Positions 9,470 to 17,806 of a stretch of DNA of 64,000 nucleotides are shown in pieces. Under the pieces are notes generated by a model that worked only from the letters and a program-made list of their open reading frames with translations, was not told where the DNA came from and did no database searches. Made by a program: the position numbers and the translations under genes. Source of the stretch: Leptospira andrefontaineae (GTDB lineage Bacteria; Spirochaetota; Leptospiria; Leptospirales; Leptospiraceae); assembly GCF_004770105.1 (NCBI RefSeq), contig NZ_RQEY01000019.1, positions 496,001 to 560,000 of the forward strand. Direction: 5' to 3'. Each line of letters begins with the position of its first letter. Position 1 is the first letter of the stretch.

Positions 9470-10331
9470 ACAATAAATACTTTAAGGCCCGCTCTGTATC
9501 TCCATGAAACAAATACATAAGAGAAAGATCAAGCGCGTCCTGTGCTTCCGGAGCCTCGAAATCCTGAGGACTTTCCTTAGATAGAGTAAGTTTATTCTTA
9601 AATTCATCCAATTTTTTTCGAGTTAAAACTTCCAAATTATCAAAGAATACTTTCTCATCTGGCTTAGGCTTTTGTTTGGCTTGTTTTATAGAGTCGTTGA
9701 ATTGGACAAATCCTTGGGCGGTCGTAGTTACCTTCTTAAGAGTTTCGAATGATTGTTTATAATTTCCTAGTTTCACATGGATTTCCGTCATCAGGATTTC
9801 CATTCTAGGATCATTCGGATTGATCTGAATTGCGGCGTTCGCGGCTGCTAATGCTTGCTCCCATTTTTCAGTATCAAAATAGATGGTGGCGAGTGCTGCA
9901 TAAGCAGTTTTGTTTTTAGGGTCTAACTTGATAGCATTCTTCAGATAAAGTTCTGATTTATCAGGTCTATCTAATTGTTTATAACAATATGCAAGAAGTA
10001 GATGAGAGTTCAGATATTTTTTATTTAACTCTAGAGAACTTTTGAGCGCCTTAACGGCAGCGTCTAAACTTCCGAGTCGATATAGTTCTACTCCAAGGTT
10101 ATAACAAAGTTCGGTTGTTTTTCCAAGCTCGAGTGCCTTTTGATAGGTCTTAATTGCATTCTCAGAATCTCCGGTTCTAGAATAAAGTGCACCTAGGTTT
10201 AGATAAGCCTTTTGGAACTTGGGGTTCATTCCCAAAATTTCAGAATATACCTTGGCCGCCTGGGAAATTTTCCCTTCTTTTTCGAGTTTTAAAGCCTCGT
10301 TGAACTTTCGTTTGATATCGGCCTCGGTCAT
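9423..10331 (-). CDS. Tetratricopeptide-repeat protein
   Basis: 302 aa, with five or six clear TPR units from the N-terminus to about residue 200 (AAKVYSEILGMNPKFQKAYL, NLGALYSRTGDSENAIKTYQ, LLAYCYKQLDRPDKSELYL, ALATIYFDTEKWEQALAA). No signal peptide or membrane segment is visible, so it is probably cytoplasmic. It is a protein-interaction scaffold of unknown partner. It sits directly upstream of, and overlaps, the TPR lipoprotein on the same strand, so the two are likely co-expressed. A 7-bp inverted repeat around 10366-10385 lies in its upstream gap, shared with the divergent rlpA. Confidence 0.75.
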   Translation of the reverse strand: MTEADIKRKFNEALKLEKEGKISQAAKVYSEILGMNPKFQKAYLNLGALYSRTGDSENAIKTYQKALELGKTTELCYNLGVELYRLGSLDAAVKALKSSLELNKKYLNSHLLLAYCYKQLDRPDKSELYLKNAIKLDPKNKTAYAALATIYFDTEKWEQALAAANAAIQINPNDPRMEILMTEIHVKLGNYKQSFETLKKVTTTAQGFVQFNDSIKQAKQKPKPDEKVFFDNLEVLTRKKLDEFKNKLTLSKESPQDFEAPEAQDALDLSLMYLFHGDTERALKYLLYAQKNLQENPTSETG

Positions 10332-10434
10332 ATCCGGAATATCGACTAAAATTCCCCAGAAAACAACCTGAAAAAAACTTCAGGTAAAATGTAAAAACCT
10401 CCGAAAATATAACATAGAAAGACAGAGGTCCGAA

Positions 10435-11337
10435 ATGAAACAGATAGCCGCTATCTTCGCATTGATAACTGTTACCGCTTGCGCTTCTTCAGAAACCAGA
10501 AGAAGTATCAGCGCGTCCGGAGATCCTTCCGAAATATTTTTTGAAAAAGAAATCGTTCCGATGGACCAAGAGTCCAAAAGAGATTTGGTTCTGGCTAAGA
10601 ACTCTTCCGCTTCCAGAGGATTGGATGATCTTCTCGCGGATAATAAACCTGTAAAAGCCACTACCCCTTCCAGACAACAGTCAGGTTCAAATGGAGAATT
10701 CGACGAGGTCGGATATTCTTCTTGGTATGGTCCTAAATTTCACGGTAAACCAACAGCGAGTGGAGAAATTTTCGACAAAACAAAACTTACTGCAGCTCAC
10801 CCAAGCCTTCCTTTAGGTTCAGTGGTTCGAGTTAAAAATCTGGAAAATGATAAAGAAGTTTTAGTAAAAGTAAATGATCGTGGACCTTTCGTAAAAGATA
10901 GGATCATCGATCTTTCTGAAAAAGCAGCTGAGAACTTGGAATTCAAAGATGTAGGAATTGCAAAAGTTGGTCTCACTGTAGTAAGTAAAGGAGGAGCAGC
11001 GGAGTCCGAAGACATGGAAGGTCTGGAAGATGAAGAAGCTCTTCTCAAAGAAAACAAACCGGAAAGACTTACTCCTAAAAAAGCTGTGACTCCGGCTCCA
11101 TTAGTGAAGGGGGCTCCAAAAGGACAAACAGTTCAGGTTGGAGTTTTCAGAAACAGCAGACTTGCTGAAGACTACAGAAAAAATCTTTCTGCAGAATACG
11201 GTGAGAAAGTCTATCTATTTGAAAGAGAAGGAATGTTTGTTCTTCAGATGGGAGATTTTATGGATCGCGCAAAAGCGGACCTTCTAAAATCCAAATTGAA
11301 AGAGGACGGAGTGGATTGTTTTATCCCTAAAAAATAA
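10435..11337 (+). CDS. rlpA: RlpA-family septal lipoprotein with SPOR domain
   Basis: 300-aa lipoprotein with lipobox TVTAC at about residue 16. A double-psi beta-barrel domain spans roughly residues 97-180: GYSSWYGPKFHGKPTASGE, TAAHPSLPLGSVVRV and VNDRGPFVKDRIIDLS, including the Asp and His positions seen in lytic transglycosylase RlpA. A Glu/Lys/Pro linker leads to a SPOR domain at about 228-298 (VQVGVFRNSRLAEDYRKNL), which binds denuded septal glycan. It likely trims peptidoglycan at division sites. The start is ATG with GACAGAGGTCCGAA upstream. It stands alone between a divergent TPR gene and a strong terminator. Confidence 0.88.
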   Translation: MKQIAAIFALITVTACASSETRRSISASGDPSEIFFEKEIVPMDQESKRDLVLAKNSSASRGLDDLLADNKPVKATTPSRQQSGSNGEFDEVGYSSWYGPKFHGKPTASGEIFDKTKLTAAHPSLPLGSVVRVKNLENDKEVLVKVNDRGPFVKDRIIDLSEKAAENLEFKDVGIAKVGLTVVSKGGAAESEDMEGLEDEEALLKENKPERLTPKKAVTPAPLVKGAPKGQTVQVGVFRNSRLAEDYRKNLSAEYGEKVYLFEREGMFVLQMGDFMDRAKADLLKSKLKEDGVDCFIPKK

Positions 11338-11360
11338 AACTTCAATTCGGTCTCTGAAAG

Positions 11361-11390
11361 AAAAAGCCTCCGATTATCGGAGGCTTTTTT
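11361..11390 (+). terminator. Rho-independent terminator after rlpA
   Basis: A perfect stem AAGCCTCCGA/TCGGAGGCTT with a TTA loop is preceded by an A-run and followed by six T. The A-run and T-run make it work in both directions, so it can also end the convergent Cys-rich gene at 11393. Confidence 0.9.
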
Positions 11391-11392
11391 AT

Positions 11393-11659
11393 TTAATTTC
11401 GATGTGCTCTACAACCTTCGACCTTCATTCTGCTAGCACAAAGTGTTTTGGCTAATTGAACATAAGCAGGAAGACAGGTGCCTGTTCCTTGTCCACAGGC
11501 CGGATCGGCAATCAACAAAATAGTAAAACAATCATCGTACTTTTTCAGATCTTCTCCGCAGAGATCTTCATGATTTACTAGAACCCCACAATCTGAAAAT
11601 GAATAGAGTAAGATTGTAGAAAAACAAACTAGAAAAAAGGCCCTTAATTTCGACTTCAT
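11393..11659 (-). CDS. Small Cys-rich secreted or lipoprotein, unknown function
   Basis: 88 aa. The N-terminus is Lys-rich and hydrophobic, with a possible lipobox FSDC near residue 24. The mature part has six further Cys (about one in ten residues), which suggests disulphides in the periplasm or on the surface. I do not recognise the family. The stop abuts the bidirectional terminator after rlpA. The gene reads alone, and its coding pattern and export signal support it being real. No function can be given. Confidence 0.6.
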   Translation of the reverse strand: MKSKLRAFFLVCFSTILLYSFSDCGVLVNHEDLCGEDLKKYDDCFTILLIADPACGQGTGTCLPAYVQLAKTLCASRMKVEGCRAHRN

Positions 11660-11745
11660 AAACCCTCGACCGCAAAGGCGGCTAACGAATATAGCCTAGA
11701 GGATTTGAAAGAAGGTCAGTTTGTCAAAAAAAATCTTTCCGGAAT

Positions 11746-12459
11746 TTAGATTCCACCACCGTGAATGAACTCGTTTAGCTCATCATCTTCGTTTTTAGAA
11801 TGGGATTTTTTCTCTTTAAGATTGGATTTCGCGTATAGTTCGTTCACTTCTTTTTGTAATGTATCTATCTTTTCGACTAAAATGGAGAAAACTCTTGCAA
11901 CCGGGTCAGGAAGTTCTCCATGATCCAGCATTCTTTCTCCTTGTTCTCCGAAATCTACTTTGGAACGGACTACTTTTCCAGGAACTCCAACCACAGTACA
12001 ATCTGCAGGAACATCTCTAAGAACCACGGAACCGGCGCCGATCCGAACATTATGTTCTATGACTATGTTTCCTAAAATTTTTGCTCCAGCTCCAACGACC
12101 ACATTCTCTTTTAATGTAGGATGTCGTTTGCCGCTTTCTTTACCTGTTCCACCCAAGGTAACGCCTTGCAGAATGAGACAACCTTTAGCTATTTCAGCGG
12201 TCTCTCCAATCACAACACCTTGGCCATGATCTATAAAAATCCCGGGTTCAATTTTTGCTCCCGGATGTATATCTATACCAGTCAAAAATCGAGCGAAAGT
12301 ATTGATCATTCTAGGTAAAAGGGGAACTTTGATCTTATATAAAGAATGAGCAAGGGAATGGAACCAAAGCGCATGTAAACCCGGATAACATAAAATGACT
12401 TCCAAATAGGACTTGGCTGCCGGATCGTTTTTTTTAATTGCTTTGATGTTTTCGAACAA
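11746..12459 (-). CDS. cysE: Serine O-acetyltransferase
   Basis: Makes O-acetylserine from serine and acetyl-CoA, the first step of cysteine synthesis. The 237-aa protein has the short CysE layout: a helical N-terminus with LCYPGLHALWFHSLAHSLY, then left-handed beta-helix hexapeptide repeats from about residue 58 to 170. The active-site segments are DIHPGAKIEPGIFIDHGQGV (His and Asp) and VTLGGTGKESGKRHPT. The tail after residue 180 is Lys/Glu-rich and ends FIHGGGI; a C-terminal Ile is the feature with which CysE usually docks into CysK. It starts at TTG. The cysteine pathway partner is not in the window. Confidence 0.92.
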   Translation of the reverse strand: MFENIKAIKKNDPAAKSYLEVILCYPGLHALWFHSLAHSLYKIKVPLLPRMINTFARFLTGIDIHPGAKIEPGIFIDHGQGVVIGETAEIAKGCLILQGVTLGGTGKESGKRHPTLKENVVVGAGAKILGNIVIEHNVRIGAGSVVLRDVPADCTVVGVPGKVVRSKVDFGEQGERMLDHGELPDPVARVFSILVEKIDTLQKEVNELYAKSNLKEKKSHSKNEDDELNEFIHGGGI

Positions 12460-12500
12460 ATGTTTATCCCGGTTCTTCTTTGACGGTCGATAGAAGAAGA

Positions 12501-12611
12501 ATGTTATCTTTACTTATGAATAAACCTGAAACTGTGTTGGTATGTAAAGGAGGAATCGTTTTGAGAGATTACATAAGTCGGAATCTAAAGGAAAACGGTC
12601 TAAAAAATTGA
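12501..12611 (+). CDS. Short leader ORF coupled to the M50 peptidase gene
   Basis: An ATG at 12501 opens a 36-codon frame ending in a TGA at 12609-12611 that overlaps the TTG start of the M50 gene (TTGA). Inside it, AAAGGAGG at 12546-12553 stands seven bases before an in-frame TTG at 12561, which alone would give a 16-residue peptide beginning MRDYISRN. The M50 gene has no good Shine-Dalgarno sequence of its own, so re-initiation from this short ORF is plausible. The peptide resembles no family I know. Confidence 0.4.
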   Translation: MLSLLMNKPETVLVCKGGIVLRDYISRNLKENGLKN

Positions 12612-13552
12612 ACAGATCGTCTTACGGATGGAACGTACTTCTTTTTGTTCTGACTTTTTTTACCTTAACCTTTCAGGACGATATATTCAGACTTCCGTAT
12701 TTAAATTTCGCGACAATTTCAGAGATCTTTCGGATCAGAACTCCTTATTCATTCTCTCTTCTTGGAATTCTTTTTTGCCATGAGATGGGGCATTATTTAG
12801 CCGCTAGATATTATGGGATCAAGTCGACTCTCCCTTACTTTTTACCGGTTCCGTTTTCCCCTGTAGGAACCATGGGTGCTGTGATCCGTATCAAGGAACC
12901 TATCCGAAATAAAATCCAATTATTCGATATCGGGATCTGGGGACCTGCAATGAGTTTGGTACTTTCAATCCCTTGCATTTTGATTGGATTATATAATTCT
13001 CAATTAGTTTCTCTTGCGGAAAGAACTGCGATATTACAAGCCCATCCAGGTCTTATGGACATTCATTTTGGGGACAGCATTCTTACTTATTTTTTATCCC
13101 AGAAAATTTTAGGACCTTTTGATTCTTCCCTCTTTACTGTGGAATACAATCCTCTTGCGTTTGCCGGTTGGGTCGGGCTTTTGATTACCGCATTAAATCT
13201 TTTACCTTTTGGTCAATTAGATGGAGGTCATGTTGTTTATTCATTGGTAGGAGAAGGTTATAGAAAGTGGATCTACTATTTGTTTTCCGCATTTCTTTTG
13301 CTCTCTCTTTGGAATTATTCGTGGATCTTATGGGGATTGCTCATCTATTACTTTATCAGAGTAGAACATCCTTTTGTCCCGGATGCTTCTTATCCAATCG
13401 GCAAATTTAGAAAGATATTTGGCTGGGGTATGTTATTATCCTTCCTGCTTATTTTTCCGATCTCTCCGATCACTGTTGTTTCCTCTGTGGGGGTTAAGAG
13501 CAGTTTAGGAGAAGATCTCTGGAATATCCTACTCGAAGTATTTTCAAAATGA
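12608..13552 (+). CDS. M50-family (site-2-protease-like) membrane metallopeptidase
   Basis: 314-aa polytopic protein with zinc motif HEMGH at residues 58-62 inside a hydrophobic segment and a second ligand motif LLPFGQLDGGH near residue 203, both typical of intramembrane peptidases of the M50 clan. Six or more membrane segments are visible. There is no PDZ domain, so it resembles the compact SpoIVFB/S2P-type group rather than RseP. The likely role is cleavage of a membrane-bound protein; the substrate is unknown. The TTG start overlaps a short leader ORF, and its stop overlaps the ATG of the propeller gene (ATGA), so the two are translated together. Confidence 0.82.
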   Translation: MNRSSYGWNVLLFVLTFFTLTFQDDIFRLPYLNFATISEIFRIRTPYSFSLLGILFCHEMGHYLAARYYGIKSTLPYFLPVPFSPVGTMGAVIRIKEPIRNKIQLFDIGIWGPAMSLVLSIPCILIGLYNSQLVSLAERTAILQAHPGLMDIHFGDSILTYFLSQKILGPFDSSLFTVEYNPLAFAGWVGLLITALNLLPFGQLDGGHVVYSLVGEGYRKWIYYLFSAFLLLSLWNYSWILWGLLIYYFIRVEHPFVPDASYPIGKFRKIFGWGMLLSFLLIFPISPITVVSSVGVKSSLGEDLWNILLEVFSK

Positions 13553-14994
13553 GAAACCTGATCGTTCAAATTTCCATCCTATTCTTTCTAATTATCTCTC
13601 TTTCTATCTATTCACAAGAAGAAGGTGACGTAGACATTCAATTAACCGAGAGTCCATATGGTCTTTCTTACGACGGAACAAATTTCTGGTTCGCTGATAG
13701 CAAAAGAAGAGCGATCATTCGTGTAGATCCGAGCGGCAGACAAGAAGCTTTCAATCTAGGAATTCCTTTTATTGCAGGTTTAAATTTCGATCCGAGAGAA
13801 GGTAAACTTTTCGTAGCGAGCAAAAGGATCGTTCTAAAAGTAGAGCCGAACACCGGCGGAGTTACTGAAAGAATACAGGTCCCGATAGACAAGATAGGTG
13901 GGATTGCGAACTTTCAAAATTATCTCTATATTCTGGATTCGGACACAGGAAAAGTTTCCGTGTATGATAAAGGAACCCAAAGTTTTTTCGGTGGATTTTT
14001 AACGGATAGATCTGAGCCGAAAGATATTTGTTTTGCAAGGGATAGTCTTTGGATCACAGATTCTTCGGATGGAAACGTATACAGATATGATCCTACAAGT
14101 GGAAAGATCACAGGGTCCATTCGTTCACCTTCTAAAGACATTCGAGGGATTGCGATCTTAGGAAGTAGGATCTATGTTGTAGATAGAACTACCAGAGAAG
14201 TCAAAAAGATCTCCTTTGTGGAAACGGATCGTTTCTTAGCTTCCGGAGAAGCTACATACCTTATTAACGTAAAGATCAAATATTCTTTGGATGAGGCAAC
14301 TTTAGTTGGTGGAGTTCTCGGGCTTCTTCCACCTCCTACAACAGAACACCAAAGGATAAGAAATCTAAAAACCAAAGATCCTAAATTTAAAGGCGATATG
14401 GTGATGGGAGTCCGTGCACTTTCTAAAAAGTTGGGCATAGACGATCCGAAAGGTCCCCAAACCTTAGAATATCATTTCGAAGCAAGAACGACCAATGTCA
14501 GATATTACGTCTTGGATGATTTTTTAAAGAAGAAGGAAGAGATCCCAACTGACTTAGGCGCATTCACTAAAAATAGAGTTTCGGTAAAAGAGAAAGCCGG
14601 GAATTTTTTCTTGGATAAAATTTTCGACGCGAGATTATTCCGCTCCGATTGGGATAGTTTGAAAAAATCTCTGTTAGATTCGGGTTTGCCTGTCCGCCCA
14701 GTAAAAAGTTTAGTATTTTCGGGATCTTCTAATCCTTCTTTTAAAGACACCTTGGACATTTATATTCCAAGTTTTGGTTGGGTGCCTCTGGCCAGTGTAA
14801 AACCGGAGAAGATAGAATCTTCTCGTGCTTACCAGAAAGGAGAAGATATGGTAGACTTGTTTCGCAGTGAGGCATGGGCGGCTTTACCTTCTCCTATTTT
14901 ATTCAAAGCAAAAGATTCGGAAATTTGGAAACCACTTCCTGCGGAGATTGAAGTTACACTTCTTCCTAAAGGTACTGATCTTTCTTCTAACTGA
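13549..14994 (+). CDS. Exported beta-propeller protein of unknown function
   Basis: 481 aa with an N-terminal signal peptide (hydrophobic to about residue 22, SIYSQE). Residues 30-230 hold repeated blades of the SMP-30/NHL/Vgb type (SYDGTNFWFADSKRRAIIRV, GKLFVASKRIVLKV, NYLYILDSDTGKVSVYD, DSLWITDSSDGNVYRYD, SRIYVVDRTTREVKKI). The region after 290 (YHFEARTTNVRYYVLDD, DIYIPSFGWVPLASVKPEK) is reminiscent of a transglutaminase-like fold, but no catalytic Cys is evident. Its start overlaps the M50 stop, which suggests a functional link such as a periplasmic sensor or substrate-binding partner. It is convergent with the MATE gene, overlapping it by 8 bp. Confidence 0.65.
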   Translation: MRNLIVQISILFFLIISLSIYSQEEGDVDIQLTESPYGLSYDGTNFWFADSKRRAIIRVDPSGRQEAFNLGIPFIAGLNFDPREGKLFVASKRIVLKVEPNTGGVTERIQVPIDKIGGIANFQNYLYILDSDTGKVSVYDKGTQSFFGGFLTDRSEPKDICFARDSLWITDSSDGNVYRYDPTSGKITGSIRSPSKDIRGIAILGSRIYVVDRTTREVKKISFVETDRFLASGEATYLINVKIKYSLDEATLVGGVLGLLPPPTTEHQRIRNLKTKDPKFKGDMVMGVRALSKKLGIDDPKGPQTLEYHFEARTTNVRYYVLDDFLKKKEEIPTDLGAFTKNRVSVKEKAGNFFLDKIFDARLFRSDWDSLKKSLLDSGLPVRPVKSLVFSGSSNPSFKDTLDIYIPSFGWVPLASVKPEKIESSRAYQKGEDMVDLFRSEAWAALPSPILFKAKDSEIWKPLPAEIEVTLLPKGTDLSSN

Positions 14995-16300
14995 AAGATC
15001 GTTGGTTGTTTACAAAATATTTTTTATAGGCTACAGTTCCAAGTGTGATCGCTCTTCCTAACATATAGAAAGAGAGTGAAAGCCAAAGTATATGATTGTT
15101 GTTTTGGATCTTTCCCCAATAAGCTATTGGAAAGAAGAATACGATCGAGCTAACGATCATTGAATTTCTTAGGATTTTTCCTTCTGAAATTCCTAAGAAG
15201 AATCCATCGAATATGAATGCAAAAGATCCAAAGAGTAAAACTGGAGCGATCCAATAACCATATTCTTTTGCCAGAGCTACTACTGGTTTGGATTTGCTGA
15301 ATAATTCGAATAAGAATCCGGCAGGAAGAAGGATCAAAAGGCAAAAGAATAGAGAGATCCCGAATCCGGAAAGGATAGCCATTTTTAGGATTTTTCTTAG
15401 GCCTTCCGAATTATTGTTTCCTTTTAGATTTCCTGCAACCGTTTCCATTGCGATTGCAGCTCCATCTATCCAAAATGCGCCGATCAATATCAATTGATGA
15501 AGGATTGCATTTGCAGCTAGAGTTTCAGAACCCAAACCTGAACTATAATTTCTAAATAAACTGAATGTAGTGATCAAAAGTAGGGTCCGGATCATTATAT
15601 CCGAATTCAAAGATAGAAGGGATGTATAACCTTTCAGAGAGAAGATTCGGATCTTATGATAAATTTGTAAGAATCGGTCCTTCTCTTTGAATAATAAAAC
15701 AAGGAAGAACGCGCACATCAGATATTGGCTGATGGAAGTTGCGATCCCCGCTCCATAAGCTTTCCAATCTAAAAATAGAATGAACCAAATATTCAGACCT
15801 ATATTGACTAGATTTGCAATGACAGTTGCTACTAGAACAGTAGCACTTTTGGATCTTCCTAAAAACCAACCCGTGAGTACAAAATTACAAAGAGTTGCAG
15901 GTGCGCTGATGATCCTGGACTTGAAATATTCTCCACCAGCGGATTTTACTTCCTTCTCTCCTTCTAAAACAGAAAAGCCGAATTCTTCTAAATACGTTTT
16001 AGTGAGTAGGATCAAAACACCGATCCCAAGGCCGAGTAATAAGGATCTCAAAAGTATTTGAAAGGATTCTTTATTATCTTCGTTTCCTTCTGCTTGGGCA
16101 GTAAGTCCGGTTGTACTCATTCTTAAGAAAGAAAATCCCCAGAATAGATAATCGAATAGTACGTTTGCTAATGCAACTCCTGCTACATATGTATGAGATT
16201 CCAATTGCCCAAGTACTGCAACATCTGCAAAGCTTGTAAGTGGAACAGTTAAGTTTGCTATTATATTGAAGAATGTTAGAGTAAGAAATTTTTTTTCCAA
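14987..16300 (-). CDS. MATE-family multidrug/cation exporter
   Basis: 437-aa membrane protein with about twelve helices in two halves, as in MATE antiporters of the DinF group. Supporting segments are LTSFADVAVLGQL near the start, GLTAQAEGNEDN, then APATLCNFVLTGWFLGRSKSA, and AIAMETVAGNLKGN in the second half. It exports drugs or metabolites in exchange for Na+ or H+; the substrate is unknown. It starts at TTG eight bases after the stop of the symporter gene on the same strand, so both are probably in one transcript. Confidence 0.85.
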   Translation of the reverse strand: MEKKFLTLTFFNIIANLTVPLTSFADVAVLGQLESHTYVAGVALANVLFDYLFWGFSFLRMSTTGLTAQAEGNEDNKESFQILLRSLLLGLGIGVLILLTKTYLEEFGFSVLEGEKEVKSAGGEYFKSRIISAPATLCNFVLTGWFLGRSKSATVLVATVIANLVNIGLNIWFILFLDWKAYGAGIATSISQYLMCAFFLVLLFKEKDRFLQIYHKIRIFSLKGYTSLLSLNSDIMIRTLLLITTFSLFRNYSSGLGSETLAANAILHQLILIGAFWIDGAAIAMETVAGNLKGNNNSEGLRKILKMAILSGFGISLFFCLLILLPAGFLFELFSKSKPVVALAKEYGYWIAPVLLFGSFAFIFDGFFLGISEGKILRNSMIVSSIVFFFPIAYWGKIQNNNHILWLSLSFYMLGRAITLGTVAYKKYFVNNQRSFS

Positions 16301-16308
16301 GAGAAGAC

Positions 16309-17619
16309 TCAGGTGTTCAGTCGTTTCTTATCTTCTATACTTTGGAAAACATTACAGGCAACCAAGTCTCCAGTAACATTTACTGTGGTTCTGCACATGT
16401 CCAGAATACGATCCACTCCCAAGATGATCCCGATCCCTTCTGTAGGAACTCCTACGCCAGCTAAAATAGATGCGAGGATCACTATACCAAGTCCTGGAGT
16501 ACTGGGAGTTCCGATAGAAGCTACTACGGTTGCGATAAGAACAAATGCAAGATTGGTCGTCGTTAACTCAATACCGTACACCTGAGCTAAGAAGACAGTG
16601 GCGACCGCTTGGTAAAGTGCAGTCCCGTCCATATTTACTGTGGCTCCCAAAGGTAGAATGAACTCTGCAATCTTTCGAGAGACGCCCATCTTCTCTATTC
16701 CAGTTTTTAAAGAAAAGGGAAGAACAGCTGCAGAACTGGAAGTAGAGAATGCAAGTAGTTGCACTTCTCCTGCTTGCTTAAAAAACCAAATAGGACTCTT
16801 TCTTGTGGCAAGAATCAGTATGATTGAATACATGATGAGCACTAGGGCAAGTCCGCCAAGAACAGTGAGAAAATAAACTCCAAGACTCAGTAGTACTTTA
16901 AGTCCAATCTTTGCAGTGATCTGTGCTATAAGACCAAAGACCGCAAATGGTGCTATCTTCATTGCCCATTGTACGAATACCATACTTGTCTTGAATACTG
17001 CTTGGAAAACAGGAAGAACATAGGCGGCACTTTGTTGTTCTATGGAAAGAATAGCGATCCCGACTAATAGAGCTAACAAAACTACGCCTAACATATCTCC
17101 ATTAGCAAATGTTTGGAATGGGTTCCTCGGAAGAACTGAAAGGATTAAATCTGGGACCTTCTCTACAGAAACAGTACCCGAAGATTCGGATACTTTATTT
17201 GGTACCTGCACTCTTGGGATCCCGGCTGGATCTACAAAACTTCCCGGTTTGATAGTACTTGCTAAGATCATTCCGATCGATACAGCTAATATTGTGGTAA
17301 ATACAAAGTATAAGAATGCTTTTAATCCGAAACTTTTCAGATTATCTATCGTTTCACCTGCATGAATTCCTAAAACAATAGAACAAAACACCAAAGGGAT
17401 CATGATGATCTGCAATAAGATCAGGAAGAAATGGCCCGGAAGTCCTAACCAAGAAATGACCGGTTTAGAATATTCTTGGGCTACCAACGAATTTTCAGGG
17501 CTTAGATATAGACCTACTAAAAGTCCGGATACCAAACCTAACAAGACTCTGAACCAGAGTTTTTCTAAAGGAAGAAATCTACGAGCATTCGGAATGTTTC
17601 GGTTTGAGTCGGCGGACAT
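16309..17619 (-). CDS. Dicarboxylate/amino acid:cation symporter (GltP/DctA family)
   Basis: 436-aa inner-membrane transporter of the DAACS family for glutamate, aspartate or C4-dicarboxylates with H+ or Na+. The family signature is intact: STSSSAAVLPFS (serine-rich hairpin), then GATVNMDGTALYQ, then VASIGTPSTPGLGIVILASI, and the final helix with LGVDRILDMCRTTVNVTGD. The last motif contains the Asp/Arg/Thr residues that choose between acidic and neutral substrates. Eight membrane segments and two hairpins are visible. It lies upstream of the MATE gene with an 8-bp gap. The substrate is not settled by sequence alone. Confidence 0.9.
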   Translation of the reverse strand: MSADSNRNIPNARRFLPLEKLWFRVLLGLVSGLLVGLYLSPENSLVAQEYSKPVISWLGLPGHFFLILLQIIMIPLVFCSIVLGIHAGETIDNLKSFGLKAFLYFVFTTILAVSIGMILASTIKPGSFVDPAGIPRVQVPNKVSESSGTVSVEKVPDLILSVLPRNPFQTFANGDMLGVVLLALLVGIAILSIEQQSAAYVLPVFQAVFKTSMVFVQWAMKIAPFAVFGLIAQITAKIGLKVLLSLGVYFLTVLGGLALVLIMYSIILILATRKSPIWFFKQAGEVQLLAFSTSSSAAVLPFSLKTGIEKMGVSRKIAEFILPLGATVNMDGTALYQAVATVFLAQVYGIELTTTNLAFVLIATVVASIGTPSTPGLGIVILASILAGVGVPTEGIGIILGVDRILDMCRTTVNVTGDLVACNVFQSIEDKKRLNT

Positions 17620-17702
17620 ACTCGACAGAATAGGAGTCGTATTCTTATTTTTCTATTGATTTTTCCCTTTTCAAAATGATAGTGAAGGCTTTAGCCGATT
17701 TT

Positions 17703-17737
17703 TTACCAGTTCGGAAGATGTATTTCGGAACCGGTAA
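17703..17737. repeat. Imperfect inverted repeat upstream of the first phosphatase
   Basis: TTACCAGTTCGG and CGGAACCGGTAA pair at ten of twelve positions across an 11-base loop. It lies in the 187-bp gap between the divergent symporter and phosphatase genes and could be an operator. No promoter can be named with confidence. Confidence 0.3.
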
Positions 17738-17806
17738 ACTAAAAATAAAAGATTCGGTTCGAAGTCAGTTTCGATCATCCGGGCATCCGAGTGCCTGCAG
17801 GAGTTT

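Noticed and set aside
10366..10385. ACCTGAA/TTCAGGT inverted repeat between the TPR gene and rlpA as a terminator
   Set aside because: The stem is short and the loop A-rich, and no T-run follows in either direction; it could be an operator but there is no supporting evidence.
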